Shown: positions 47,723-56,455, numbered from the stretch's first letter. The stretch: DNA of 64,000 nucleotides from Shinella daejeonensis (GCF_024281235.1 NZ_JAHWXY010000014.1:19882-83881); one strand, 5' to 3'. Program-made: numbers and translations. The notes: generated by a model not told the origin, from the sequence alone.

Positions 47723-48433
47723 TCAGTCGCCGGCAATCCCGGCGAGGTCGCCGCGAAGCCCGGTTGCCGTCCGCGCGCCGGCGAATGCACGCAGCCGCGC
47801 CACGCTGTATTTCAGATACTCCGAGACCAGCACGCGCAGGACCAGCGGCCGCCGCAGCCAGTTGTCGTTTTTCAGGTCGGTATTGACGACGGGATAGGCG
47901 ATGAATTCGGTGCGCGCGTCGCTCAGCTTCAGTTCCAGCAGGCTGCGCGGCATGTGATAGTTGTTGGTGACGACCAGCACCCGGCGGAAACCGTGATCGC
48001 TGATCCAGCGCGCCGTTTCATTGGCGTTTCCGAGCGTGTCCACCGCATCGTAGCCCATGTCGACGCAGCATTCGAACAATGTCGGGGAACTCTGGGTGAG
48101 CTTGCGCAGCTGGTTGCCGCTCGTCGCCGGATTGACGCCGGAAATAAGCAGGCGGCCGCCCGCGCCGCTTTCCAGGAGGCCGACGGCATGATCGATACGC
48201 TGGTAACCGCCGGTCAGCACCACGATGGCGTCGGCCTCGGGATTGACCGGCGCCTCGAGGGATGCCACGGCCTCGGCGAAATAAAGAAAGCCGATGACGG
48301 CGGCCACCGCCAGGAGCAGCAGGCAGAACAGGAAGGCGCGCACGGCAAGGCGCGCCGGGTCGCGCGGCCTGCGCTTCCCCGCGATGCGGCCGCTCAGCGA
48401 CTTGCCCGGTCGTGCCCGTTCCCGCCCGCTCAT
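47723..48433 (-). CDS. YdcF/ElyC-type membrane protein (DUF218)
   Basis: A 236-residue protein with one N-terminal helix (AVRAFLFCLLLLAVAAVIGFLY) and a DUF218 domain (AIVVLTGGYQRIDHAV, VTNNYHMPRS). E. coli ElyC and SanA relatives affect envelope carbon-carrier use and peptidoglycan. Start 48433 has GGAG upstream. It follows ftsX by 70 bases on the same strand and may be cotranscribed with ftsEX. Confidence 0.88.
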   Translation of the reverse strand: MSGRERARPGKSLSGRIAGKRRPRDPARLAVRAFLFCLLLLAVAAVIGFLYFAEAVASLEAPVNPEADAIVVLTGGYQRIDHAVGLLESGAGGRLLISGVNPATSGNQLRKLTQSSPTLFECCVDMGYDAVDTLGNANETARWISDHGFRRVLVVTNNYHMPRSLLELKLSDARTEFIAYPVVNTDLKNDNWLRRPLVLRVLVSEYLKYSVARLRAFAGARTATGLRGDLAGIAGD

Positions 48434-48503
48434 GGCTCCGTCCTTACCGCGCGATTGCGGCAACCGATAGTCCGCTTCGCGGCGGTGTTCCGGCGATGCG
48501 GTG

Positions 48504-49523
48504 TCATGGGTCGGGCAATTGGTCGGTGCGGGAGGGATCGGAGCGGATGAGGTCGATCTCGTAGATCGTGCGCATCACCGTGAAACGGGCCGTCAGCGTC
48601 GTCAAAAGCGCGATGACGAGCATCGTCGCCACGATCCCGAGATAGCCGGCAAGCCCCATGGAAAAGGTCCCGAAGAGCGCCGTCGCCTGGTCGCTTTCGG
48701 GCGTCGCGATGGAACGGCCCTGCCAGAAGCCGGCGACGAGGAAGAAGAGCGCCGCCAGCAATCCGCCGGCAAACGAGCCCTTCAGGCTGATCTTGAGGAA
48801 ATGCTTCTGGAATTGCGAAGCGACGAAACCGGCTTCCGCGCCCACGAAATGCAGCACCTCGATGATATGGCGGTTGCCGGAAAGCGCCCCGCGCGTGGCG
48901 AAGATCACCGTCAGCACCATGGCGGAGAAGACGAGCACCAGCACGCCGGTTCCGATCAGCGCCGTGGTTTGCGCCATGGCGACGAGCCGGTCGACCCAGG
49001 TGCGATGATCGTCGAGAATCGCCTCCGGGATGCTTTCCGACAGGGCGTTGCGCATGGCCGCGAAATCCGGCGGATTCTGCTCGTCGATGGTGACGATGAC
49101 CAGCCGCGGCACCGGCAGTTCGTCGAGATCCAGCCCCTCGCCGAGCCATGGTTCGAGAAGCCGCGCGGTCGCCGCCCGGTCGACGATCGTGCCGTCCTTC
49201 GTACCGGAAAAGGCGAGCGCGATGTCGCGCGCGTCCTTCAGGGCCTGCTCCATGTCCAGCCCGTCGTCGGGCTTGATCTGGATAGTGATCTCGCGGGAGA
49301 TCTGGCTCTGCCAGCTCGCCGCCGTCGCACGCACCATGCTGACCGCGCCGAACGTCAGGCAGGCAAGGAACGCCATGATGGCGATGACCAGCATCAGCGC
49401 ATTGCCGGAGACATTGGCGGTCGGCACGATGGGCGCGGTGGGGCGTACGCGCATTTCCGGGCGGCGCGCCGGCCGGTTTGCGGGGCCGTCGCCTGCGGCC
49501 GCATGTCCGGCGTGCTCACTCAT
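48504..49523 (-). CDS. ftsX: Cell division protein FtsX
   Basis: A 339-residue permease-like subunit. Four hydrophobic helices are visible: one at the N-terminus (ISANALMLVIAIMAFLACLTF-type stretch near residue 40), then three in the C-terminal third (ALIGTGVLVLVFSAMVLTVIF, GGLLAALFFLVAGF, FSMGLAGYLGIVATMLVIALL). FtsEX is a mechanotransmitter that activates peptidoglycan hydrolases at the septum. It overlaps ftsE by 8 bases. The N-terminal 30 residues are Arg/Pro-rich. Confidence 0.94.
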   Translation of the reverse strand: MSEHAGHAAAGDGPANRPARRPEMRVRPTAPIVPTANVSGNALMLVIAIMAFLACLTFGAVSMVRATAASWQSQISREITIQIKPDDGLDMEQALKDARDIALAFSGTKDGTIVDRAATARLLEPWLGEGLDLDELPVPRLVIVTIDEQNPPDFAAMRNALSESIPEAILDDHRTWVDRLVAMAQTTALIGTGVLVLVFSAMVLTVIFATRGALSGNRHIIEVLHFVGAEAGFVASQFQKHFLKISLKGSFAGGLLAALFFLVAGFWQGRSIATPESDQATALFGTFSMGLAGYLGIVATMLVIALLTTLTARFTVMRTIYEIDLIRSDPSRTDQLPDP

Positions 49524-50175
49524 AGACGTCCAGCCGCCCTTGCGAGAGGATCATACGGCGCGCCTCGACCTGGTCCATCAGCGAAAGATCGTGGGTGGCG
49601 ATGACCACGGCGGTGCCGAGCCGGTTCAATTCGAGGAAAAGGCTGAGCAGGCGGCGGGCCATCGGCGGATCGACGTTGCCCGTCGGCTCGTCGGCAAGCA
49701 GCAGCTCCGGACGGTCGATGAGCGCGCGCGCGATCGCCGCACGCTGCTTTTCGCCGCCCGAAAGCACCGGCGGCAGGACGTTGATGCGCTCCCCGAGGCC
49801 GACCCATTTCAGAAGCTCCAGCACATCGGCGCGGTAACTCGTCTCCTCCTTGCCCCGCACGCGCAGCGGCAGGGCCACATTCTCATAGGTCGTCAGATGG
49901 TCAAGCAGGCGGAAATCCTGGAAGACGATGCCGATGCGCCGGCGCAGCATCGGAAGCTCGTCGCGCGGGATCGTCGAGACCTCGCGGTCAAAGCTGCGGA
50001 TGAGGCCACGGGTCGGCTGCAACGACAGGAACAGCAGACGCAGGAGCGTCGACTTTCCCGCACCCGAAGGTCCGGTCAGGAACTGGAAGGACCGGCGCGG
50101 AATGTCGAACGTGAGGTCGCGAAGGATCTCCGGCCCCATTCCGTAGCGCAATCCGACATTCTCGAAATGAATCAA
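49516..50175 (-). CDS. ftsE: Cell division ATP-binding protein FtsE
   Basis: A 219-residue ABC ATPase, partner of FtsX. Walker A is GPSGAGKST, the signature motif LSGGEKQRAAIARAL and Walker B LLLADEPTGNVDP are complete. The start is TTG at 50175 by family length: the ATG/GTG options extend upstream to 50238 and would add 21 non-conserved residues. LTF and RIGIVFQDFRLLDHLTTYENVALPL are strongly FtsE-like. Confidence 0.95.
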   Translation of the reverse strand: MIHFENVGLRYGMGPEILRDLTFDIPRRSFQFLTGPSGAGKSTLLRLLFLSLQPTRGLIRSFDREVSTIPRDELPMLRRRIGIVFQDFRLLDHLTTYENVALPLRVRGKEETSYRADVLELLKWVGLGERINVLPPVLSGGEKQRAAIARALIDRPELLLADEPTGNVDPPMARRLLSLFLELNRLGTAVVIATHDLSLMDQVEARRMILSQGRLDVYE

Positions 50176-50275
50176 AGGTCCATCCGGGTCTAGAGTTTCG
50201 CACCGCGCAAGCGCGGCTGCCGACCGGCCGATTCGCACGGGAACAAGGCTCTTTCACGGTCCGGTTTCCGAAGCA

Positions 50276-50292
50276 TTAACCATTATGGTTTA
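50276..50292. promoter_or_regulatory. CtrA-type sequence (TTAACCAT inverted repeat) upstream of ftsE
   Basis: TTAACCAT-T-ATGGTTTA is a near-perfect inverted repeat in the gap between ftsE and the divergent unknown gene. TTAACCAT is an 8-base motif associated with the cell-cycle regulator CtrA in Caulobacter. Control of ftsEX or the divergent gene by CtrA is an inference. Confidence 0.4.
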
Positions 50293-50369
50293 CGTTTCGT
50301 AAGGATTTCGTTCAATTCCGAGTTTTCGCCCAGGGTTTTTGCGGAAACCGGCCGAGGAGAGAAACGGCG

Positions 50370-51041
50370 ATGAGCGCTTACGGGGCGAAAAGGCGGCAGT
50401 CAACCGGCCGCATCGACCTGCTGCCGCCCGAACCGCGCGCGGGCGCCCGCAAGCCGCCCGTTCGGCGCGCCCGGGAAGACACGATCGATGCCGCCTTCGT
50501 CACCATCCGGCCGGACGGCAGAGCGACCTCCAACGACAATCGCCCTTCCCGCCGCCCTCCACACCGCGGCCGGGGGATACTCTCCGGCATGACGGACCTC
50601 GCCGCCGCAGCCGGAAGGCTCGCGGAAGGAATGCTCGCCCGCCTGCCCGCAAGCGCCTTCGCCGGGCTCGTGGGGGCAGCCTTCCTTGTCGTCTTCGCCT
50701 CCGCCGGCGGCCTCTCGGCGCTGAGCGCCGCCCTTCCGGCCGGCGACATCGCCCCCTTGCGCATTTCCGGCGTCTCCGCCCGCATTGAGGACAGCAACGG
50801 CATGAAGGTGCTTGCAGTCCACGGCCGGCTCGACAATGCCAGCGGCGTGGTGCAGGCCGTCCCCCCGCTCGATATCCGTATCGGGGAAGGCCGCGACGTT
50901 CTGGACCGTCGCGTCGTTCTCGCCGCCGCCACGCTTTCGGCAGGCGAGGGCGACCATTTCCTTCTGCGCATGCCCCATGCGGGCGGAAAACTGCCGAAAG
51001 TCTCGGTTTCCGTCGTGGGGCAGGATGCGCAGGTCAGATGA
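50370..51041 (+). CDS. Unknown protein with a single membrane helix
   Basis: A 223-residue protein. The first 75 residues are very basic and Pro-rich, probably disordered. One helix (residues about 96-118, FAGLVGAAFLVVFASAGGLSAL) precedes a 100-residue domain, IARISGVSARIEDSNGMKVLAVHGRLDN-like, that resembles the extracytoplasmic DUF3426 domain of MJ0042 zinc-ribbon proteins found at this position in rhizobia, but the zinc ribbon is absent here. Function is unknown. Divergent from ftsE. Confidence 0.75.
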   Translation: MSAYGAKRRQSTGRIDLLPPEPRAGARKPPVRRAREDTIDAAFVTIRPDGRATSNDNRPSRRPPHRGRGILSGMTDLAAAAGRLAEGMLARLPASAFAGLVGAAFLVVFASAGGLSALSAALPAGDIAPLRISGVSARIEDSNGMKVLAVHGRLDNASGVVQAVPPLDIRIGEGRDVLDRRVVLAAATLSAGEGDHFLLRMPHAGGKLPKVSVSVVGQDAQVR

Positions 51042-51055
51042 CTATGCTAAGCGGC

Positions 51056-51158
51056 TAGAGCATTTCCAGCAAAAGTGCGCAGCGGTTTTGCGCCCGGAAA
51101 TGCGGATAAAACAAAGAGATAGAGCGGTCCTACCGATTTTATGAAAACCGGAACCGCT
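51056..51158 (+). repeat. Structured intergenic repeat, type B copy 3
   Basis: Begins TAGAGCATTTCC, 15 bases after the preceding stop codon. Stems GCATTTCC (51060) with GGAAATGC (51096) and GCAAAA (51069) with TTTTGC (51086), then a second hairpin GCGGT/ACCGC with CCGATTTT/AAAACCGG (51124-51158). The second hairpin contains the spurious ATG at 51141 that would otherwise lengthen hpt. Confidence 0.82.
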
Positions 51159-51197
51159 TGTCTTGTGACTTTGTCTGGCAACGAAGGAGCCGCTGGA

Positions 51198-51743
51198 ATG
51201 CAGGTCGTACGCGGAAAGAAGATCGACACGCTCTATGACGCCGGGCAGATCGCCCGACGCAATGCGGAACTCGCCGCCGAGATCATGAAGGGTCCGTCGG
51301 ACGATCTTCTGGTCATCGCCGTGCTCAAGGGCTCCTTCATCTTCGCCGCCGACCTGATCCGCGCCATGCATGCCGCGGGCGCGGCGCCGGAAGTCGAATT
51401 CATCACGCTGTCGAGCTATGGCGCCGGCACCGTGTCGCAGGGCGTGAGGATCATCAAGGATATCGACAGCGATGTCGCCGGCCGCGACGTGCTGCTGATC
51501 GACGATATTCTGGAGTCCGGGCGCACGCTGAGCTTCGCACGGCAACTGATGCGCGATCGCGGCGCGAAGAACGTTTCCATCGCCGTGCTTCTCGACAAGC
51601 GCGAGAAACGCAACACCGATCTCGAAGCGGATTATGTCGGCTTCGAATGTCCGGACTATTTCGTCGTCGGCTACGGCATGGACGCCGCCTACGCCTTCCG
51701 CGAATTGCCCTATGTCGGCATCGTCACCGGCGACGCGGACTGA
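51198..51743 (+). CDS. hpt: Hypoxanthine phosphoribosyltransferase
   Basis: A 181-residue purine salvage enzyme converting hypoxanthine or guanine with PRPP to IMP or GMP. The PRPP-binding motif is VLLIDDILESGRTL and the flexible loop region precedes it (FITLSSYGAGT). I chose ATG 51198, which follows AAGGAG at 8 bases and gives the family N-terminus MQVVRGKKIDTLY; the upstream ATG lies in repeat DNA. The CpdR-like gene follows, as in other rhizobia. Confidence 0.94.
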   Translation: MQVVRGKKIDTLYDAGQIARRNAELAAEIMKGPSDDLLVIAVLKGSFIFAADLIRAMHAAGAAPEVEFITLSSYGAGTVSQGVRIIKDIDSDVAGRDVLLIDDILESGRTLSFARQLMRDRGAKNVSIAVLLDKREKRNTDLEADYVGFECPDYFVVGYGMDAAYAFRELPYVGIVTGDAD

Positions 51744-51823
51744 CGGCGTTTACCGATCGACAAGGAAAGTCTGGTCTTGTCCTCCCGAAAGACACCGGGC
51801 GACGGTCCCGGAAGGAGGCATTG

Positions 51824-52183
51824 ATGGCAAAGATCCTGATCACCGAAGACGAGGACTCGCTGCGTATCTTCGTCGCACGGGCGCTGCGTCTGGACGGTCA
51901 CGAGACCGTCGAGGCCGAGGACGGGGCCGCCGGCCTGGAGGCGCTGGACGAAGGCGATTTCGACCTTCTGCTCTCGGATATCCGCATGCCCGTCATGGAC
52001 GGCATCGAACTGGCCCACAGGGCGTCGACCGCCCATCCATCGCTGAAGATCCTGCTGATGACCGGCTATGCCGAGCAGCGGGAACGCGCCGATGACCTCG
52101 CGGTGAAGATTGTCGATGTGGTGAGCAAGCCCTTCAGCCTGCCGGACATCCGGCGAGCGGTGGCGCAGGCGCTCGCCGCCTGA
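51824..52183 (+). CDS. cpdR: CpdR-like single-domain response regulator
   Basis: A 119-residue receiver domain with no output domain. The acidic pocket is EDED (residues 8-11), the phosphoacceptor is Asp52 in LLSDIRMPVMDG, and Lys of SKPFSL completes the site. CpdR controls ClpXP-dependent proteolysis in Caulobacter and its unphosphorylated form acts as an adaptor. The protein ends in Ala-Ala, as CpdR does. AAGGAGG precedes the ATG. The pairing with hpt is conserved. Confidence 0.85.
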   Translation: MAKILITEDEDSLRIFVARALRLDGHETVEAEDGAAGLEALDEGDFDLLLSDIRMPVMDGIELAHRASTAHPSLKILLMTGYAEQRERADDLAVKIVDVVSKPFSLPDIRRAVAQALAA

Positions 52184-52217
52184 TCGCAACCCACCGGGCA
52201 GTCCGCGCGAAAACGGT

Positions 52218-54773
52218 TCAGCGAATACCGAGCAGCCGCTCCAGATAGTCCCGCTCGAAGCCCGGCGCGCCGCCGGTGCCGAGCCGACGACGGATTTCCT
52301 CGAGGATTTCCCGCGCCCGCTGGATATCGATCTCCTCGGGGACTTTCGTCTGTCCGCCGAAATCCGCGCCGTCGCCCGCCGTCGGCCGGTCGCGGCCGAG
52401 CGGATCGCGGCCGTTGCGCCCGGCCTGCGGCATGCCCGTTCCCTGGCCCGTGCCCTGCCCCATGGCCTGCATCTGGTTCATCATGCTCTGCGCGCCCTTG
52501 CGCAGCGCCTCCAGCGCCCGGCCCTGGCTGCCGACAGCCGATTCCCCTTCACCCGAGCCGAGCGCCTCGGACGCGCCCTTCATCTCGCGGCCGGCCTCGC
52601 CGAAACCTTCGCCGGCGTCGAGCCCCATGCCCTTCAGCGCCTGCTGCACATCGCCGAGTTGCTCGCCCAGCGCATCCTGCTCGGCCTGAAGATCCTTCAG
52701 CGCCTGCCGCAGCTCCTCCGCGCTCCGCCCCTCGCCGGAAGGCGGGGAGGATCCGTCGTCACCGGGCAGGTCGAACCCCTCGTCGGGCATCATCTCCTGG
52801 CGCATGAGTTCATCGCGCAGCGCCTGATCGAGGCTGAACGTCTGCTCCATCAGTTGCTGCTGGCGCTGCACCAGTTCGCCGAGCTTGTCCATCTGCTGAC
52901 GCATCGCGTCGTTCTGCCGGCCCTGCTGCTGCGGCCGGGCGGTCTGGAGATTGTTCATCATGCGCTGCAATTCGGACAGAAGCTGCTGCGCCTCGTCGCG
53001 CGAGCCGGAACGGGCGAGTGTCTCGATCTGGTCCATCATGCGCTGGAGATCCTGCTGCCGCAGGATCCGTCCCTGCTGCATGGCGTCCTGTTGCGCCTCG
53101 CCGTTCTTCGCCGCCTGTCGCGCCAGTTCCTCCATATAGGCCTGCATCGCCTCGCGCAGTTCCTGCATGAGCTGCGCCACCTCCTCGTCCGGGGCGTCAC
53201 GCGCCAGCGCTTCCGCCAGCGCCTTTTGCGCATCGCGCAGCCGCCGGTCGGCAAGCGACAGATTGCCGTCCTCGATGCCCAGCGCAATCTCCCACAGATA
53301 GTCCGCCGCATCGCGCATCTGTTCGTCGTTCTTGGAAAGACGCATGCGCGCCGCCGCCGATTGCAGCAGCAGGTAATGGGTCAGCTTCGGGATCGTCTCC
53401 TCCGGCCGGATGGTCAGCGCCTCGTTGAGGGCGATGGCCTCCGCCATTCGGCCGGTGTCGAGTGCGAAGATCTGCCGCTGCTCGGCCACCGCGCCGGCAA
53501 GCGGCTCGGAGAAGCTGCGCGCCGGCAGTACCATCTCCACGGGCTGGCTGCGCCCCTCCTGCCCCGCGGCATCCTTCGCGACGAGCGTGATCCTGACGTG
53601 CTTGCCGGCAAGCGGATGGTCGGAGAGATTGCGGCTTGTCGTTCCCTTCGCCTCGCGTGCGCTGCGGCGCGGCAGGTCCAGCCGGAACTCCGGCGGCGGA
53701 TAGAGCGGATGTGCCTCCCCGGGCTGGTCGAGCGGCACGATTTCCGCATGGGCCTCCTGCAAGCCGTAATCGTCCCGGGCGAGGAAGCCGATTTCCAGCG
53801 CCGCCGCCACCGTACGCTTCGGCACGCCGTCAAAGGCGATTTCCGGCACACGATCGGGAATGACCGAGACCTTCCAACTCCGGTCGGCCACATCCAGCAC
53901 CCCGTCCGCGACAATCGTATGGCGCAGGGTGCGCACACCGGCCGGCGCGGGCGTTCCCGCCTTTTCCTCCTCCGGCGCAAGGGCCACGGCGGCATCGTCC
54001 CCGGTGCGATAGCTCGCCGCCTCCCGGCCGCTGCCGCCGGTGATCCGCACGGTCAACTCGCTGAATTGCGGGACGCGCAAGGCGCCCGGCAACGCCTCTT
54101 CCGCCGGCCGGGACTGATCGCCCGTCAGGAAGACCGGCGCGCGCGCGGTATGGGCCGGCGGCGTCACCCAGGCGTCGATCCGCACATCCGGCGCGGTCGC
54201 GGCCGGCATGCGCAGGGCGACGATGTCGGCCAGTAGCCCGCCGTGATTGGAATGGGAAAAGGCGAAGGCCACCGCCACCAGAAGCACGGGCGCCGCCCGC
54301 AGGCCATACCGGTCGTGGCGGGCGATATCGGGTCGCGGCGAACCGGCGTGAAGCCGGCCGACAAGCCGCGCCATGCGCGCCTGATGCTCGCGCCACAACG
54401 CATCGGCAAGCGGATCGCCGACGGCCGGCCGGTCGTTCTGGACGCGGATCGCCTGATGGGGCAATCCGTTGCGTTCTTCGAGAAAGCGCCAGGCGGCATC
54501 GGCCGAGGGCCAGGCCGCCCTGCCCAGCCGGGCCACGAGGACGATAAAGGCGACCGCGAAGACGGCGAGCGTCAGCCCGTGCGCCACCGCCGGCACATGA
54601 CGGAAGAAGCCGAACCAGGTGATGGCCAGAAAGAGCGCCGCAAGCAGGACCGGCGGCAACAGCAGCGGGATCAGCGCCTCCAGATAGAGGACCGCCTGCG
54701 CCAGCCGGCGCCGGGTGGCGAGCCGGCGCAGCCCCGGCGCATCCGCAACCTGTCGCTCTTCATCCGCCATCAC
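52218..54773 (-). CDS. TIGR02302-family membrane protein (DUF4175)
   Basis: An 851-residue protein with two or three N-terminal hydrophobic helices (about residues 28-85) and one near residue 160, then a large extracytoplasmic region. Residues about 560-830 are rich in Gln, Met, Glu and Gly with coiled-coil patterns (QQDLQRMMDQIETLARSGSR). The TIGR02302 family is common in Rhizobiales beside lysA. Function is unknown; proposed roles concern the cell envelope. Confidence 0.88.
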   Translation of the reverse strand: MMADEERQVADAPGLRRLATRRRLAQAVLYLEALIPLLLPPVLLAALFLAITWFGFFRHVPAVAHGLTLAVFAVAFIVLVARLGRAAWPSADAAWRFLEERNGLPHQAIRVQNDRPAVGDPLADALWREHQARMARLVGRLHAGSPRPDIARHDRYGLRAAPVLLVAVAFAFSHSNHGGLLADIVALRMPAATAPDVRIDAWVTPPAHTARAPVFLTGDQSRPAEEALPGALRVPQFSELTVRITGGSGREAASYRTGDDAAVALAPEEEKAGTPAPAGVRTLRHTIVADGVLDVADRSWKVSVIPDRVPEIAFDGVPKRTVAAALEIGFLARDDYGLQEAHAEIVPLDQPGEAHPLYPPPEFRLDLPRRSAREAKGTTSRNLSDHPLAGKHVRITLVAKDAAGQEGRSQPVEMVLPARSFSEPLAGAVAEQRQIFALDTGRMAEAIALNEALTIRPEETIPKLTHYLLLQSAAARMRLSKNDEQMRDAADYLWEIALGIEDGNLSLADRRLRDAQKALAEALARDAPDEEVAQLMQELREAMQAYMEELARQAAKNGEAQQDAMQQGRILRQQDLQRMMDQIETLARSGSRDEAQQLLSELQRMMNNLQTARPQQQGRQNDAMRQQMDKLGELVQRQQQLMEQTFSLDQALRDELMRQEMMPDEGFDLPGDDGSSPPSGEGRSAEELRQALKDLQAEQDALGEQLGDVQQALKGMGLDAGEGFGEAGREMKGASEALGSGEGESAVGSQGRALEALRKGAQSMMNQMQAMGQGTGQGTGMPQAGRNGRDPLGRDRPTAGDGADFGGQTKVPEEIDIQRAREILEEIRRRLGTGGAPGFERDYLERLLGIR

Positions 54774-54879
54774 ACGCCGTTCTCCGCTTCAGCCCGCATG
54801 CCGGCAGGATAGCGTTCTTTGTGGCGAACACGAGGGCATAGGGGAAAATTCCCCCTGTGATCTTGTGTCCGCCCCGGCC

Positions 54880-56148
54880 TCAGGCAAGCCAGTCGGGAAG
54901 CGAATCCAGACCGATCAGGTCCTCGTAGCTGCCGCGCGGGCGGACCACATGGAAAGCGTCGCCCTTCACCAGAACCTCCGGCACCAGCAGGCGGGTATTA
55001 TAGGTGCCGGCCTGCACCGCGCCATAGGCGCCGGCCGAACCGACGGCGATGAGATCGCCGGGCTTCGGCTGCGCCATCTCCCGGTCAAGCGCCAGATAGT
55101 CGCCGGTCTCACAGACCGGTCCGACCACATCCGCACGGATGCGCGGCACGCTCGCCGCCGAAATCACCACCGGCTGGATCTCGTGCCAGGCCTCGTAGAG
55201 CGTGGGGCGGATGAGATCGTTCATCGCCGCATCGACGATGACGAAGGTCTTCTCGCCGCCGTCCTTCACGTAGACGACCTCGGTCACGAGGATGCCGGCA
55301 TTGCCGACGATCAGCCGGCCGGGTTCCGTGACGATCCGGCAATCAAGATCCTTCAGCTGGTTCTTGACGATCTGCGCATAGGCGTCCGGCAGCGGCGGCG
55401 GCGCATTGTCCGTCTTGTAGGGAATACCGAGGCCGCCGCCGACATCGACGTGATCGATCCGGTGGCCGTCGGCGCGCAGCGTCTCGACCAGTTCGCGCAG
55501 CAGCCGGAAGGCGTCGTCGAAGGGTTGCAGCTCGGTGATCTGGCTGCCGATATGCATGTCGATGCCGGTCACCTCGATGCCGGGCAGGCTGGCCGCCCGG
55601 GCGTAGACGGCGCGCGCGCGCTCCCAGGAGATGCCGAATTTGTTTTCCTTCTTGCCCGTCGAGATTTTCGCATGGGTGCGCGCATCGACGTCGGGATTGA
55701 TGCGGAAGGAAACATGCGCCTGCTTGCCCGCCTTCACGGCACGGGCGTTCAGCACCTCAAGCTCCGGTTCGGATTCGACGTTGAAGCAGTAGATGTCCGC
55801 CGCAAGCGCCAGATCCATCTCGCGGGCGGTCTTCCCGACGCCGGAAAACAGGATTTTCGAGGCGGGAATGCCGGCGGCCAGCGCCCGGCGCAACTCGCCT
55901 TCCGAAACCACGTCGACACCCGCGCCGAGCCGGGCGAGCGTCTTCAGGACCGCCTGGTTCGAATTCGCCTTCACGGCGTAGCAGACCATGGCGTCGACGC
56001 CCTCGAAGGCCCCTGCGAAGACCTTGTAGTGCCGCTCCAGCGTCGCGGTGGAATAGCAGTAGAACGGCGTTCCCACCGCCTTGGCGATTTCGGGAAGCGG
56101 TACGTCTTCCGCGTGGAGGATGCCGTCACGATAGTCGAAATGATTCAC
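54880..56148 (-). CDS. lysA: Diaminopimelate decarboxylase
   Basis: A 422-residue PLP enzyme making lysine from meso-diaminopimelate. The Schiff-base lysine is Lys60 in CYAVKANSN, GGGLGIPYKTDN binds phosphate, and the C-terminal EPGRLIVGNAGIL and CETGDYLA motifs supply substrate contacts. The start is GTG at 56148, giving the MNHFDYRDGILHAEDVP N-terminus of rhizobial enzymes. The small lipoprotein gene precedes it by 26 bases. Confidence 0.96.
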   Translation of the reverse strand: MNHFDYRDGILHAEDVPLPEIAKAVGTPFYCYSTATLERHYKVFAGAFEGVDAMVCYAVKANSNQAVLKTLARLGAGVDVVSEGELRRALAAGIPASKILFSGVGKTAREMDLALAADIYCFNVESEPELEVLNARAVKAGKQAHVSFRINPDVDARTHAKISTGKKENKFGISWERARAVYARAASLPGIEVTGIDMHIGSQITELQPFDDAFRLLRELVETLRADGHRIDHVDVGGGLGIPYKTDNAPPPLPDAYAQIVKNQLKDLDCRIVTEPGRLIVGNAGILVTEVVYVKDGGEKTFVIVDAAMNDLIRPTLYEAWHEIQPVVISAASVPRIRADVVGPVCETGDYLALDREMAQPKPGDLIAVGSAGAYGAVQAGTYNTRLLVPEVLVKGDAFHVVRPRGSYEDLIGLDSLPDWLA

Positions 56149-56174
56149 GATGCTGTTCCGCGAGTAAAGAAACG

Positions 56175-56360
56175 TCAGAGAAGGGGGTCGAGAACGAAGG
56201 GCTGGTCCTCGACCTGCTCGATCTGTTTTCCGTTGACGGTCTTGAAGACCGGCTTCTGGCCCCCCGGAAGATCGAGATCGCCCTTGCGGCCACAGCCGGC
56301 AAGAACGACGGCGGAAAGGGCGAGCACGAAGACGAGCCTGCCGATATCGATGCGTGTCAT
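56175..56360 (-). CDS. LptM-like small lipoprotein
   Basis: A 61-residue lipoprotein. The signal peptide ends at LSAVVLAGCGRKGDLDLPG: the lipidated Cys23 is followed by GRKGDLDLPG, the signature of LptM (YifL), a peptide that binds the LptD/E LPS translocon in E. coli. E. coli yifL also lies next to the lysine/DAP genes. GAGGGAAGG precedes the ATG. The tail (residues 35-61) is unlike the E. coli one and may be lineage-specific. Confidence 0.85.
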   Translation of the reverse strand: MTRIDIGRLVFVLALSAVVLAGCGRKGDLDLPGGQKPVFKTVNGKQIEQVEDQPFVLDPLL

Positions 56361-56455
56361 GAAGCCTTCCCTCGTGTTCCGCCGATGATGGAGTGCACAT
56401 TCCTTAGCGAATTCGCTCCCGCTTGTGCACCCTGAATCGCTGCCCCGGCGCCGCT

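Noticed and set aside
51141..51197. Longer hpt N-terminus starting at 51141
   Set aside because: The extra 19 codons lie partly inside a repeat hairpin; the AAGGAG at 51184-51189 belongs to the ATG at 51198.
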